From Clostridiales bacterium (GTDB lineage Bacteria; Bacillota; Clostridia; Saccharofermentanales; UBA5734), in contig DMJC01000045.1 in the NCBI GenBank assembly GCA_003451915.1, positions 1-5,966 on the forward strand: a stretch of 5,966 nucleotides of DNA, in the 5' to 3' direction. This document shows, in pieces, positions 1-5,785 of the stretch. A model generated the notes under the pieces. It was not told the origin of the DNA, ran no database searches, and was given only the letters and a program-made list of their open reading frames with translations. Both the position numbers and the translations under genes were made by a program. Numbering within the stretch: position 1 is the stretch's first letter; each line of letters opens with the position of its first letter.

Positions 1-425
1 GCTGTGTAGTTATCAAGATAATAAATTCGAGACTTCTGCACACCTGGCTCGTTCACCAAAATCGGAGCATAGGTCTGCAACAACGCCATTTTCTCAGAAT
101 TGCCAATTGCGTGGACCGGATTGTCTGCATAGCGCAGATGTTCGCCCCGATTCACTTCGATCCGCCGGACAACCGGATGTTTGCCGATTGCGGGGTCTGG
201 CACGGCCATTGTAGCCAGATTGTCAATGGCAGCCTGGATATCATTGACCTCAGTTGTGGCATTATAATACCAGCGTCGGCCGTCGAAAATACGGATCATG
301 GCACCTGTGTCGACTTTGGTCTTGTTCTGCTTGATTTCAAAATTTTCCAGTAAAATCTTCGTTGAATATACTTTTTCGATCCGGACATCGGTGTAAAGAT
401 TATCGGGAAATCTGTAAAGGGTCAT
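1..425 (-). CDS. TldD/PmbA-family metallopeptidase-like protein, N-terminal part (cut by window edge)
   Basis: About 141 N-terminal residues are present; the gene runs off the left edge. The protein starts MTLYRFPDNLYTDVRIE and contains a GAMIRIFDGRRWYYNAT stretch (residues ~42-58) followed by an alpha-helical NDIQAAIDNLA segment. This matches the N-terminal domain of the TldD/PmbA (modulator of DNA gyrase) family, in which a short beta strand carrying 'G..vR...g.wgya.t' precedes a helix. Members are heterodimeric or homodimeric zinc proteases that process small peptides such as microcin B17 or the antitoxin CcdA. The metal-binding HExxxH region would lie in the missing C-terminal half, so activity cannot be judged, nor can TldD be told from PmbA. 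The ATG at 425 overlaps the stop of the upstream capA-like gene (ATGA) and has a strong AAGGAGG site about 6-7 nt upstream, which fixes the start and implies translational coupling. Confidence 0.78.
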   Translation of the reverse strand, partial: MTLYRFPDNLYTDVRIEKVYSTKILLENFEIKQNKTKVDTGAMIRIFDGRRWYYNATTEVNDIQAAIDNLATMAVPDPAIGKHPVVRRIEVNRGEHLRYADNPVHAIGNSEKMALLQTYAPILVNEPGVQKSRIYYLDNYT

Positions 426-1798
426 CGTATCGCCTCCTTGACCGGAATGTCAGCATCACCTGTCGAATCACGCAATATTTCGCGTGTACGGTCTAATGAT
501 GCCTGGATATCCTTGCTGTTGGTCCGGTAAGCATCCGGATCATCCAGAGCAGGCAAGACCGGAACGACAAAATGTTCAAGTCCGTCACCGGGCGGATAAA
601 ACTGCACATAGGAAGGTATATATTCTCCCAGCTCAATCGAAACTTTGCCATCGGCTTTCAGCAGGGTCACCCGGGCAATGATGGCGTCCTGAGCCTTGCC
701 CTGGCTGCCATGGGTGAACCAGTCCATGTTATGGATGAAATTTCCGAGTGAGTAATAAACCAGTGTTTTTTTGCTGGTCTTGGCCGAAGTCAAGACATCA
801 ATCTCCTGAATGACATGGGGATGATGACCGAAAATCAAATCGACACCTGCGTCGTTGAGCTGCTGGGCCATCGCCCGCTGATAGCTGGCACTTCTCGTTT
901 CATATTCATTACCCTGGTGCAAGGCAATGCAGATGAACTCGGCACCTTGTTCACGCAGGGCTGATACCCGGGCCAGGATTGCTGCCATATCAGCCTTGAA
1001 AGCAGATTCACGGTTGGGATTGAAAGAGTCAACCAGCGGATCGGCAGCGGCTGGCATATTGATGCCATTCAAGCTTTTGACTGTTTCTGTGCCGATCGTT
1101 TCAAAAGTATAAGCCATCAGGCCGATCCGAATACCCTTCACATCAACGACTGAATCAGCCGGACTGGTTTCATCAGGGCGAGTACCGATCACCTGAAAAC
1201 CTCGTTCACGGAAAACCTTAGCTGTTCGGACCAAGCCTTCCAGTCCGCGGTCAAACGAATGATTGTTGGCCGTCCAGGCAACGTCAATGCCTGCTGTCTT
1301 CATGGCATCAGCTATGGCATCCGGTGCACAGAAATTAGGATAGCCCTGGTAAGGAGGGCCAGCTGTTGTCCCTTCAAAATTAGCCATCGTCAGATCAGCA
1401 TCCTCTATGATTGCATGGATATATTCAAAGAGGTGATCATAATTGTAAACGGCTGGTTCTTGCCCAGGATTCTTCAGGCCCCAGTTGATCACGGATTTGT
1501 GCATGATAATATCGCCCAGGCCGATCAATGTGACGCGGATTTCTTCCGGCTCATCAACGGACGTCTGAGTTGTCGCTGCAACCGTGGTCTCTGATGAGCT
1601 GCCTGGCTCAACTTGCGATGTGCTGTTGTCCGATGTCGACACTGTTGTCGGTGTCGGATGGTTGCCAGAGCCTGGCAAAACATATTTCCCGACATAGATG
1701 AGGCCGGTCAGGCTGACGAGCACAATAAGAATCCAGACCATAAACTGTCCCGATTTTGATCGGCGTCGTGATTGACGTGGCATAGCGGGTTTCAGCAT
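422..1798 (-). CDS. CapA-like (PGA_cap) membrane-anchored metallophosphatase-fold protein, 458 aa
   Basis: The protein belongs to the CapA/PGA_cap family (calcineurin-like fold), which includes proteins of poly-gamma-glutamate capsule synthesis and many of unknown role. From the start chosen here, a basic N-terminus (residues 1-18, RRRSK) is followed by one hydrophobic segment (~19-38), consistent with a signal anchor. A Ser/Thr-rich linker (~43-85) leads to the outer-face domain. Family motifs are visible in order: GDIIMH (95-100), NFEG (140-143), NNH (178-180), ALHQGNEYE (292-300), GHHPHV (324-329) and YSLGNF (349-354), so the metal-binding core looks intact. An ATG at 1888 in the same frame would overlap ispE by 79 bp. 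The ATG at 1798 is preferred because GAAAGGA lies just upstream and the basic/TM segment follows. No capB or capC neighbour is present, so a capsule role is not supported. It lies 11 bp after ispE and overlaps the tldD-like gene. Confidence 0.9.
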   Translation of the reverse strand: MLKPAMPRQSRRRSKSGQFMVWILIVLVSLTGLIYVGKYVLPGSGNHPTPTTVSTSDNSTSQVEPGSSSETTVAATTQTSVDEPEEIRVTLIGLGDIIMHKSVINWGLKNPGQEPAVYNYDHLFEYIHAIIEDADLTMANFEGTTAGPPYQGYPNFCAPDAIADAMKTAGIDVAWTANNHSFDRGLEGLVRTAKVFRERGFQVIGTRPDETSPADSVVDVKGIRIGLMAYTFETIGTETVKSLNGINMPAAADPLVDSFNPNRESAFKADMAAILARVSALREQGAEFICIALHQGNEYETRSASYQRAMAQQLNDAGVDLIFGHHPHVIQEIDVLTSAKTSKKTLVYYSLGNFIHNMDWFTHGSQGKAQDAIIARVTLLKADGKVSIELGEYIPSYVQFYPPGDGLEHFVVPVLPALDDPDAYRTNSKDIQASLDRTREILRDSTGDADIPVKEAIR

Positions 1799-1809
1799 AT
1801 TATATCCTT

Positions 1810-2697
1810 TCAGGCTGTAACCAGCCCGGCTGCAGTCGATTGTGTCGCGATAACTATTGTATCTGCCGGCAGACGAGCCGTCAACCAATCGCGCGCAAAC
1901 AGGCAGTCATCAGCATGAGCAAAAAGGCCGAAAACACTCGGGCCGCTGCCGCTCATCAATGCCATGGCTGCGCCGGCTGCCAACAGCATGTTTTTGATCT
2001 CTGCCAACTCCGGCCGGGCAGCCAGCGATACAGACTCCAGTACATTCGCAGTGCTGGCAGCCAGCAAGTTTATGTCCCGTTCGGCAATAGCTTGTAAAAC
2101 AGCCAGCTGATCCGGGCGGCGCCCGGATGCATCCATTCGGAAGCGGCTGAAAACCCATGGCGTACTCATGCCAAATGCCGGTTTGATTAACAAGACCGGC
2201 AGTTCCGGCCACGGTACCAATGGTGTCAGAATTTCACCGATCCCTTCGCATAGCACAGTACCGCCGGCCAGACAAAATGGCACATCAGCTCCGATTTGCG
2301 CAGCCAGTGAAAAAAGTTGCTCATGGCTGATTCTGCCTGGCAGCAAACGGTTAAGCGCAAAAACAACAGCTGCTGCGTCACTGCTGCCACCGGCCAGCCC
2401 GGCAGCTGTCGGTATCTTTTTTTCGATATCAATGCGAATTCCATCTGACAAACCTGTGGCCTCGCAAAATAGCGCGGCGGCCCGCCAGGCTGTATTGCGG
2501 CTGTCTGCCGGGATCGGAGCCCGGCCGCAGGCTAGAATTATGCCTTGCTGCTGATGGTCCAGACTGACTGTCACCCGGTCATACATGCTGATACTTTGCA
2601 TGACTGTCGACAGAAGATGATAACCATCGGCTCGTTTACCGGTGACATCAAGCGAGAGGTTGATCTTTGCGGGGGCCAGAACAGTCATTGTCGCCAT
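1810..2697 (-). CDS. ispE: 4-diphosphocytidyl-2-C-methyl-D-erythritol kinase
   Basis: IspE phosphorylates the 2-hydroxyl of CDP-methylerythritol with ATP, the fourth enzyme-catalysed step of the MEP isoprenoid pathway in the cytoplasm. The 295-aa length fits the family (E. coli 283). GHMP-kinase motifs are all visible: PAKINLSL near the N-terminus (residues 9-16, with the conserved Lys11), the glycine-rich ATP loop PTAAGLAGGSSDAAA (96-110), GADVPF (136-141) with the catalytic Asp138, and C-terminal MSGSGPSVFG (248-257). The ATG at 2697 has CAGGAGA about 6 nt upstream; a second ATG (codon 4, MTVLAPAK) is a less well placed alternative. It follows veg, an order also known in Bacillus subtilis (veg-sspF-ispE), and is separated from veg by a hairpin. 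No clear promoter of its own fits in the 31 bases between hairpin and start. Confidence 0.97.
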   Translation of the reverse strand: MATMTVLAPAKINLSLDVTGKRADGYHLLSTVMQSISMYDRVTVSLDHQQQGIILACGRAPIPADSRNTAWRAAALFCEATGLSDGIRIDIEKKIPTAAGLAGGSSDAAAVVFALNRLLPGRISHEQLFSLAAQIGADVPFCLAGGTVLCEGIGEILTPLVPWPELPVLLIKPAFGMSTPWVFSRFRMDASGRRPDQLAVLQAIAERDINLLAASTANVLESVSLAARPELAEIKNMLLAAGAAMALMSGSGPSVFGLFAHADDCLFARDWLTARLPADTIVIATQSTAAGLVTA

Positions 2698-2728
2698 AAC
2701 GGTCTCCTGTGAATTGTCTTGACATGAA

Positions 2729-2787
2729 AAATTCCGGAAAGTCTGGCCCTTTTTGCCCGGTTTGAGCGGACTGACTTTCCGGAATTT
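2729..2787 (-). terminator. Intrinsic terminator or attenuator hairpin between veg and ispE
   Basis: The arms at 2729-2743 and 2773-2787 are perfect 15-bp inverted repeats (AAATTCCGGAAAGTC / GACTTTCCGGAATTT) around a 29-nt loop. Read on the minus strand, the right arm runs into a stretch of five T, the layout of a rho-independent terminator just after veg (stop at 2818). The stem core is only moderately GC-rich and the U tract is short, so termination may be partial. That would let some veg transcripts continue into ispE. Seen: repeat and T run. Inferred: terminator or attenuator role. Confidence 0.75.
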
Positions 2788-2817
2788 CTAATTATCGATG
2801 AAGAGGTTTCGCAGACA

Positions 2818-3087
2818 TCAGTGGATCTTTTCAAAATGTTCAGCATCCGGCTCGATGTTGATCTCGACCACTCGCGTCAGGATATCGATATAACTGTAGG
2901 AGATCATTTCCTGATAAGCATTAAGTTTGGAACAACGGACCGTAAAAACATTCGGGTAACAGTTTTCAAGAATTCCCTCCTGGATGATGGTTCTCTTCCG
3001 TCCGCCGCTGGACCGCAGTCGGACCCGTTTGCCGACATAAGCTTCCATGCCTCTCCTGCAGGTATCGAGATCTGCTTTCACAATCAT
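2818..3087 (-). CDS. veg: Veg family protein (89 aa)
   Basis: Veg is a small, highly expressed Firmicute protein; in B. subtilis it has been linked to biofilm gene expression, but its biochemical role is not settled. The diagnostic block is clear: YVGKRVRLRSSGGRKRTI, then EGILENCYPNVFTV and SYSYIDILTRVVEI. These align well with B. subtilis Veg (GKRLTLKANGGRRKTIE..GIL..TYPSVFVV..SYSYADILTETVE). The frame stays open upstream to 3207, but those codons lie partly upstream of the promoter. The ATG at 3087, with GGAGGTG about 8 nt upstream, gives the family's normal length. A near-consensus promoter at 3146-3174 drives it, and a hairpin follows the stop. Confidence 0.95.
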   Translation of the reverse strand: MIVKADLDTCRRGMEAYVGKRVRLRSSGGRKRTIIQEGILENCYPNVFTVRCSKLNAYQEMISYSYIDILTRVVEINIEPDAEHFEKIH

Positions 3088-3145
3088 CTGGACAACACCT
3101 CCGGCGTCAAATTTTCCCAGTTCATGACCTCTGGTCTTGAGCGAT

Positions 3146-3174
3146 ATTGTAATACTTTCATAAACTAAAGTCAA
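3146..3174 (-). promoter_or_regulatory. Sigma-A promoter of veg
   Basis: On the minus strand, TTGACT (3169-3174) and TACAAT (3146-3151) are separated by exactly 17 nt, with A/T-rich sequence just upstream. Transcription would begin near 3139, giving a leader of about 50 nt before the veg ATG at 3087. The well-known strong B. subtilis veg promoter has TTGACA-N17-TACAAT, so the -10 hexamer and spacing are the same here. This promoter probably also feeds ispE, capA-like and tldD by read-through. Confidence 0.88.
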
Positions 3175-3329
3175 ATTTAAAGTACTATGGATTGTGGTAT
3201 AATTCATTTAGCGCCCAAAATATAGGGTTGTTTTACAGAATATTTACAATTTGTCCCCAAATATCAGCAATTTTTGTCATCATATTTGCAAAAAACAGAC
3301 AGATTGAACTGGCTGCACATGGTGGCATT
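3175..3329. other. A/T-rich intergenic spacer between yitT-like gene and veg promoter
   Basis: This stretch of about 155 bases has no supported gene. It contains an A/T-rich 7-bp inverted repeat (3258-3264 with 3282-3288, CAAATAT/ATATTTG, 17-nt loop) and an A6 run (3289-3294) that would be a T6 run downstream of yitT on the minus strand. No convincing GC hairpin precedes that T run, so I could not assign a terminator for the yitT-like gene. A TATAAT at 3198-3203 on the plus strand has no good -35 and no gene after it. Confidence 0.5.
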
Positions 3330-4283
3330 TCAGAAATCAGTGGCGTTGCCGAATCCCTCGCCCAAGACCTCACGCGCTTCAACCACAATGACAAAGGCAT
3401 TCGGATCAATATCAGAAACGATGTCTTTCAGATCAGGGATCTGTTTCTTGGACAAAACACATAGCAAGACATTGCGATCCTGACCGGTATACATGCCTTT
3501 ACCGCGCAGTGATGTCACGCCGCGGTTGAGATCGTGTAAAACGCGCTCGGCAATCTGTTCGCACTGTTCAGAAATAATGTAGGCTGTCCGGCAATAATCA
3601 AAGCCTTCCAGCAAAATGTCAATCGTCTTGGATGTCAGATACATGGCAATAAAGGAATACATCGCCAGCAGTATGCCGGGTTGATCGTTATTAAAATAAG
3701 CGACAACTGACGCAAGCACGATTGTGGTATCAAGGACCATCAGGAACTGCCCCATGCTGAACGTCTTGATTTTGCGCATGATGGCTGCGGCCAGCACATC
3801 TGTGCCGCCGGTTGTAAAGCCCCCGCGGAAGATCAGGCCCAAGCCGATGCCATACAGGATGCCGCCAAAGACGCAATAAATCAAAGGATCGGCCTTGCCG
3901 TTCTCCAGAGGAATATTGATGTAGTCGTGGAACCATCGGTTCAAGGTCGGTTCGGTCAAGTCAATCATCACGGAATAGACAGCGGACCCGATCAGGCTGC
4001 GCCAGACAAAGCGCAGATTGATGGTCCGCCAGCCGATCAGCAGAACTGGAACATTCAAAATGAAAAAGAGAACACCCAGCGGCAGAAACCGACCCTGTCC
4101 GGTTAACTGGAAAATGATCGAGGCAACACCGGATATGCCGCCCATGGTCAGTTTAAGTGGCACATAAAAGATATTGACCGCAAAAGCTGCGATCAGGCCG
4201 CCGATTAACAGAGCTGCAATATCGCGGGTCCAATCAAGCCAGCTGGCTTTCCCCGGTTTTTTTCTGAGCCCGATCGATACCAT
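3330..4283 (-). CDS. YitT family membrane protein with C-terminal DUF2179 domain, 317 aa
   Basis: This is a YitT-type integral membrane protein of the cytoplasmic membrane; substrates and function are unknown for the family. Hydrophobic segments lie at about residues 22-41, 46-62, 68-84, 95-108, 134-152 and 180-216. Family landmarks are GGISGVAS (48-55) and the Gly/Thr-rich GGFTTGGTDVLA (154-165). A soluble DUF2179 domain follows from about 232 to 306 (RGVTSLRGKGMYTG, then LLCVLSKKQIPDLKDIVSDID and NAFVIVVEAREVLGEGF). DUF2179 is suspected to be a cytoplasmic sensing domain. The frame extends upstream to a GTG at 4331, but that region is the promoter and has no ribosome binding site. The ATG at 4283 has AAGGAG about 10 nt upstream. 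The gene diverges from the glyoxalase-like gene, and a palindrome overlaps its promoter. Confidence 0.93.
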   Translation of the reverse strand: MVSIGLRKKPGKASWLDWTRDIAALLIGGLIAAFAVNIFYVPLKLTMGGISGVASIIFQLTGQGRFLPLGVLFFILNVPVLLIGWRTINLRFVWRSLIGSAVYSVMIDLTEPTLNRWFHDYINIPLENGKADPLIYCVFGGILYGIGLGLIFRGGFTTGGTDVLAAAIMRKIKTFSMGQFLMVLDTTIVLASVVAYFNNDQPGILLAMYSFIAMYLTSKTIDILLEGFDYCRTAYIISEQCEQIAERVLHDLNRGVTSLRGKGMYTGQDRNVLLCVLSKKQIPDLKDIVSDIDPNAFVIVVEAREVLGEGFGNATDF

Positions 4284-4311
4284 AGATTTCGTCTCCTTGA
4301 AAACTATCTCG

Positions 4312-4337
4312 TGACAAGTATCATTTGACACTTGTCA
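4312..4337. promoter_or_regulatory. 26-bp near-perfect palindrome, likely operator of the yitT-like promoter
   Basis: Two 12-base arms, TGACAAGTATCA (4312-4323) and TGACACTTGTCA (4326-4337), are separated by TT and are inverted repeats with a single mismatch. Each arm is itself a near-palindrome of the form TGACA-NN-TRTCA, so the element can also be read as two tandem 12-bp operator sites 14 bp apart. It begins at the -10 hexamer and covers the predicted start point of the yitT-like transcript, a typical place for repressor binding. The regulator is not in the window. Inference only, but the symmetry is strong. Confidence 0.65.
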
Positions 4338-4345
4338 TTCTATCA
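4337..4345 (-). promoter_or_regulatory. Extended -10 promoter element for the yitT-like gene
   Basis: On the minus strand TGATAGAAT (TG, one base, TAGAAT at 4337-4342) forms an extended -10 element. No good -35 hexamer is found 16-18 nt upstream (the bases there read about ACCCAT), which is tolerated with an extended -10. The start would be near 4330, about 47 nt before the ATG at 4283, inside the palindrome. Confidence 0.55.
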
Positions 4346-4369
4346 CAAATTTCAGGGCTATGGGTCTTA

Positions 4370-4397
4370 TTGCTCAATGTCTAACCTGTGATATAAT
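4370..4397 (+). promoter_or_regulatory. Promoter of the glyoxalase-like gene
   Basis: TTGCTC (4370-4375), a 16-nt spacer and a perfect TATAAT (4392-4397) preceded by TG one base upstream give a -35 plus extended -10 promoter. The start would be around 4404, leaving a very short leader of about 18 nt that carries the ribosome binding site GGAGGTG. It lies back-to-back with the yitT-like promoter. Confidence 0.75.
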
Positions 4398-4421
4398 TAT
4401 GACAAAACGGAGGTGACCCAT

Positions 4422-4952
4422 ATGCCCCAAATCAGCAATAACTGTATGCATCTCGGCCTGCGCGTCCGCGATTACCAGGCCACCATGGCTTTTTATTATG
4501 ATGCGATGGGATTTGAAGAAGTATTTACACTGACCATGCGCGACTTCTATGAAACTATGAGCAATTCCGAAGATGGCAAAAATATTCAACGCACCAAACC
4601 CGACGATGCAGTCTGGCTGACCTACCTGCGCATCAAGGACGAGCAGTATCTGGAAATCTTCCCGGTTGATCCGGAAGAAATCATACCGGCCGATCCTCGG
4701 GCCAGCTTTTTTCACTTCTCACTGCAAGTCGATGATATCTACGAAGCAGTCATCCAGTTGAAAGAGAAAGGTGTCACGGTTTACAACCTGCACATCGATG
4801 CATTGGAAAATCACCCGGCACCCGAGCCATTCAAAGCCGTTACCGGCCGCTGCGGTTCCCGACTGGCCTGGATCAAAGATCCGGATGGCAATCTGATCGA
4901 AGTTATGGAACTGACAAAAAACAGCATGCAGAGGAAACTGGATGGCAGGTGA
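4422..4952 (+). CDS. Vicinal oxygen chelate (VOC) / glyoxalase-like protein, 176 aa
   Basis: VOC proteins fold as paired beta-alpha-beta-beta-beta modules that hold a divalent metal; they include glyoxalase I, dioxygenases and resistance proteins. Two modules are visible. The first opens with CMHLGLRVRDYQATMAFYYD (residues 8-27) and ends with YLEIFP (76-81). The second opens with FFHFSLQVDD (96-105) and ends with DPDGNLIEVMEL (153-164). The expected four metal ligands can be placed at His10, Glu78, His98 and Glu160, so the metal site looks complete. An insert (~40-62) and the acidic EEIIPADPRA loop do not reveal the substrate, so glyoxalase I is only one possibility. An in-frame GTG at 4413 lies inside the GGAGGTGA ribosome binding site, so the ATG at 4422 is the start. 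The promoter is directly upstream and the ffs gene follows. Confidence 0.9.
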   Translation: MPQISNNCMHLGLRVRDYQATMAFYYDAMGFEEVFTLTMRDFYETMSNSEDGKNIQRTKPDDAVWLTYLRIKDEQYLEIFPVDPEEIIPADPRASFFHFSLQVDDIYEAVIQLKEKGVTVYNLHIDALENHPAPEPFKAVTGRCGSRLAWIKDPDGNLIEVMELTKNSMQRKLDGR

Positions 4953-5051
4953 TCTGTGGCCACCAAGCGAGTTCCGCAGCTGCGTAGCAGCGAGGACCTG
5001 TCTGAGCGACTGGAATATAGCAAACCATCTATCATTTTCATTTTGAATTAT

Positions 5052-5059
5052 GATATAAT
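5052..5059 (+). promoter_or_regulatory. Extended -10 promoter of the SRP RNA gene
   Basis: TGATATAAT (TG at 5052-5053 as the extension, perfect TATAAT at 5054-5059) follows an A/T-rich stretch (5028-5050). The -35 region 17 nt upstream reads about ATCATT and is weak. The predicted start is near 5065-5068, some 22 nt before the helix that closes the SRP RNA, so the primary transcript may be trimmed at its 5' end. Confidence 0.68.
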
Positions 5060-5088
5060 GGCTGAGCATCAGATCACGCCGTGCCTGA

Positions 5089-5204
5089 TCTGCAGCCGAT
5101 CGTTGGTCCTGTGCGATGCGGCCCGTGAACCCCGTCAGGTCCGGAAGGAAGCAGCGGTAAGCGGAGTCTTTTGGGTGCCATGGGGTCACTGGACCCCCTG
5201 CAGA
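5089..5204 (+). ncRNA. ffs: Signal recognition particle RNA, small (4.5S-like) type
   Basis: SRP RNA binds Ffh and, with FtsY, directs ribosomes making membrane proteins to the translocon. The nearly invariant domain IV tip is present at 5136-5154: CAGGTCC, the GGAA tetraloop (5143-5146), then GGAAGCAG. Flanking arms pair as CCG/CGG (5132-5134 with 5155-5157), GGTCC (5105-5109) with GGACC (5191-5195), and an outer TCTGCAG (5089-5095) with CTGCAGA (5198-5204). The order matches domain IV and helix 5 of the B. subtilis scRNA, but there is no room for a full Alu domain, so this is the short form. The exact ends are uncertain: the promoter suggests a 5' end near 5066, and a TTTT at 5212-5215 may mark the 3' end. 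A competing hairpin, GGGGTC/GACCCC (5182-5187 with 5192-5197), overlaps the closing helix. Confidence 0.95.
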
Positions 5205-5254
5205 AAGCACTCTTTTCATAAATACGATCTTTAAATAAGCCGGAGGATAATAAT

Positions 5255-5728
5255 ATGGATACCCAACCTTCAGGATATCTGCCGATGAAGGAAAGACCGG
5301 AGCCCGGTGATAAGCTTATCTTTATCCCTGTCTACATTGCACCTGTTGAGATACTTGAAAGAAGCCTGATGCACGGTCCCAGGTATATCTATCAGGTGGT
5401 CATCGTTGACGGGTGCAACGGGAAGACGATGCTTGTAGATAAGAAGGCAGTAAAGCCCGAGATGGACTATATGCCGGAAGCCGAAGAAATAGAGTGCCTG
5501 GATATCAAAATATCTCCGATGCTTGCAAAGGAGATCGCTGAGTATGGAGCGGTGCCTATTGATTTCAAGAGCTGGAAAAAAATCATCAGAAACAGAAACG
5601 TATCAGTGTCAGAAGGATCGATGAAGGTCGTGTGGCGTGTTTATGCTGTCAGGGGAAAAGAGATCCTGGATACCTTCACAGGGCAAAGAATAGAGTCCGC
5701 GGGCCTTGCAGGAATGCTTTTCAGCTGA
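5255..5728 (+). CDS. Hypothetical protein, 157 aa, upstream of rpsB
   Basis: I do not recognise this protein. It starts at an ATG with GGAGG 8 nt upstream, which supports translation. It appears soluble: no signal peptide or membrane segment. It is rich in charged residues, with a motif-like N-terminal half (GDKLIFIPVYIAPVEILE, residues 19-36; YIYQVVIVDGCNGKTMLVDKK, 48-68 region), a central PEAEEIECLDIKISP segment and a basic SWKKIIRNRNVSV stretch. The alternation of beta-like and helical segments suggests a small mixed alpha/beta domain, but this is inference. Its codon use differs from all genes to the left: of eight Arg codons five are AGA, two AGG and one CGT, and ATA is common for Ile. 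No promoter was found directly upstream. It is followed by the rpsB promoter after about 20 bp, so it is not clearly in the rpsB operon. Confidence 0.78.
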   Translation: MDTQPSGYLPMKERPEPGDKLIFIPVYIAPVEILERSLMHGPRYIYQVVIVDGCNGKTMLVDKKAVKPEMDYMPEAEEIECLDIKISPMLAKEIAEYGAVPIDFKSWKKIIRNRNVSVSEGSMKVVWRVYAVRGKEILDTFTGQRIESAGLAGMLFS

Positions 5729-5749
5729 CAAGAAAAGAAATATTTTAAC

Positions 5750-5779
5750 TTGCAAAAATAAATATCCCCATGTTATACT
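5750..5779 (+). promoter_or_regulatory. Promoter of rpsB
   Basis: TTGCAA (5750-5755), an 18-nt spacer and TATACT (5774-5779) with an upstream TG (TGTTATACT, extended -10) form a good sigma-A promoter. The -10 lies inside a small inverted repeat, CCCCA (5766-5770) with TGGGG (5779-5783), which could bind a regulator or be chance. The start would be near 5786, giving a leader of roughly 95 nt. Confidence 0.75.
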
Positions 5780-5785
5780 GGGGAG

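Noticed and set aside
1799..1888. N-terminal extension of the capA-like frame to the ATG at 1888
   Set aside because: It would overlap ispE by 79 bp, lacks a good ribosome binding site, and places 30 extra residues before the basic/TM segment. The ATG at 1798 has GAAAGGA upstream.
3198..3203. Plus-strand TATAAT as a promoter
   Set aside because: No acceptable -35, no extended -10 TG, and no plus-strand gene follows; the open frames there are shadows of the yitT-like gene or spacer.
3088..3207. Extension of the veg frame upstream to 3207
   Set aside because: The promoter at 3146-3174 lies inside it, the GGAGGTG site points to the ATG at 3087, and the family length fits the shorter form.
3258..3294. 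A/T-rich inverted repeat and T6 run as the yitT terminator
   Set aside because: On the minus strand the T run comes before the repeat rather than after it, and the stem has almost no GC.
4284..4331. GTG start at 4331 for the yitT-like gene
   Set aside because: No ribosome binding site, and it falls in the palindrome at the predicted transcription start.
4979..4991. Hairpin GCTGC-GTA-GCAGC after the glyoxalase-like gene as a terminator
   Set aside because: The stem is only 5 bp and no T run follows, so a terminator is not supported.
4953..5050. A tRNA gene upstream of ffs (tRNA-Ser is a frequent neighbour)
   Set aside because: No acceptor stem, anticodon arm or T-loop pattern could be found in this stretch.
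4956..5234. Plus-strand 92-codon open frame over the ffs region
   Set aside because: It runs through the SRP RNA gene and its promoter, starts without a ribosome binding site, and shows no protein-like pattern.
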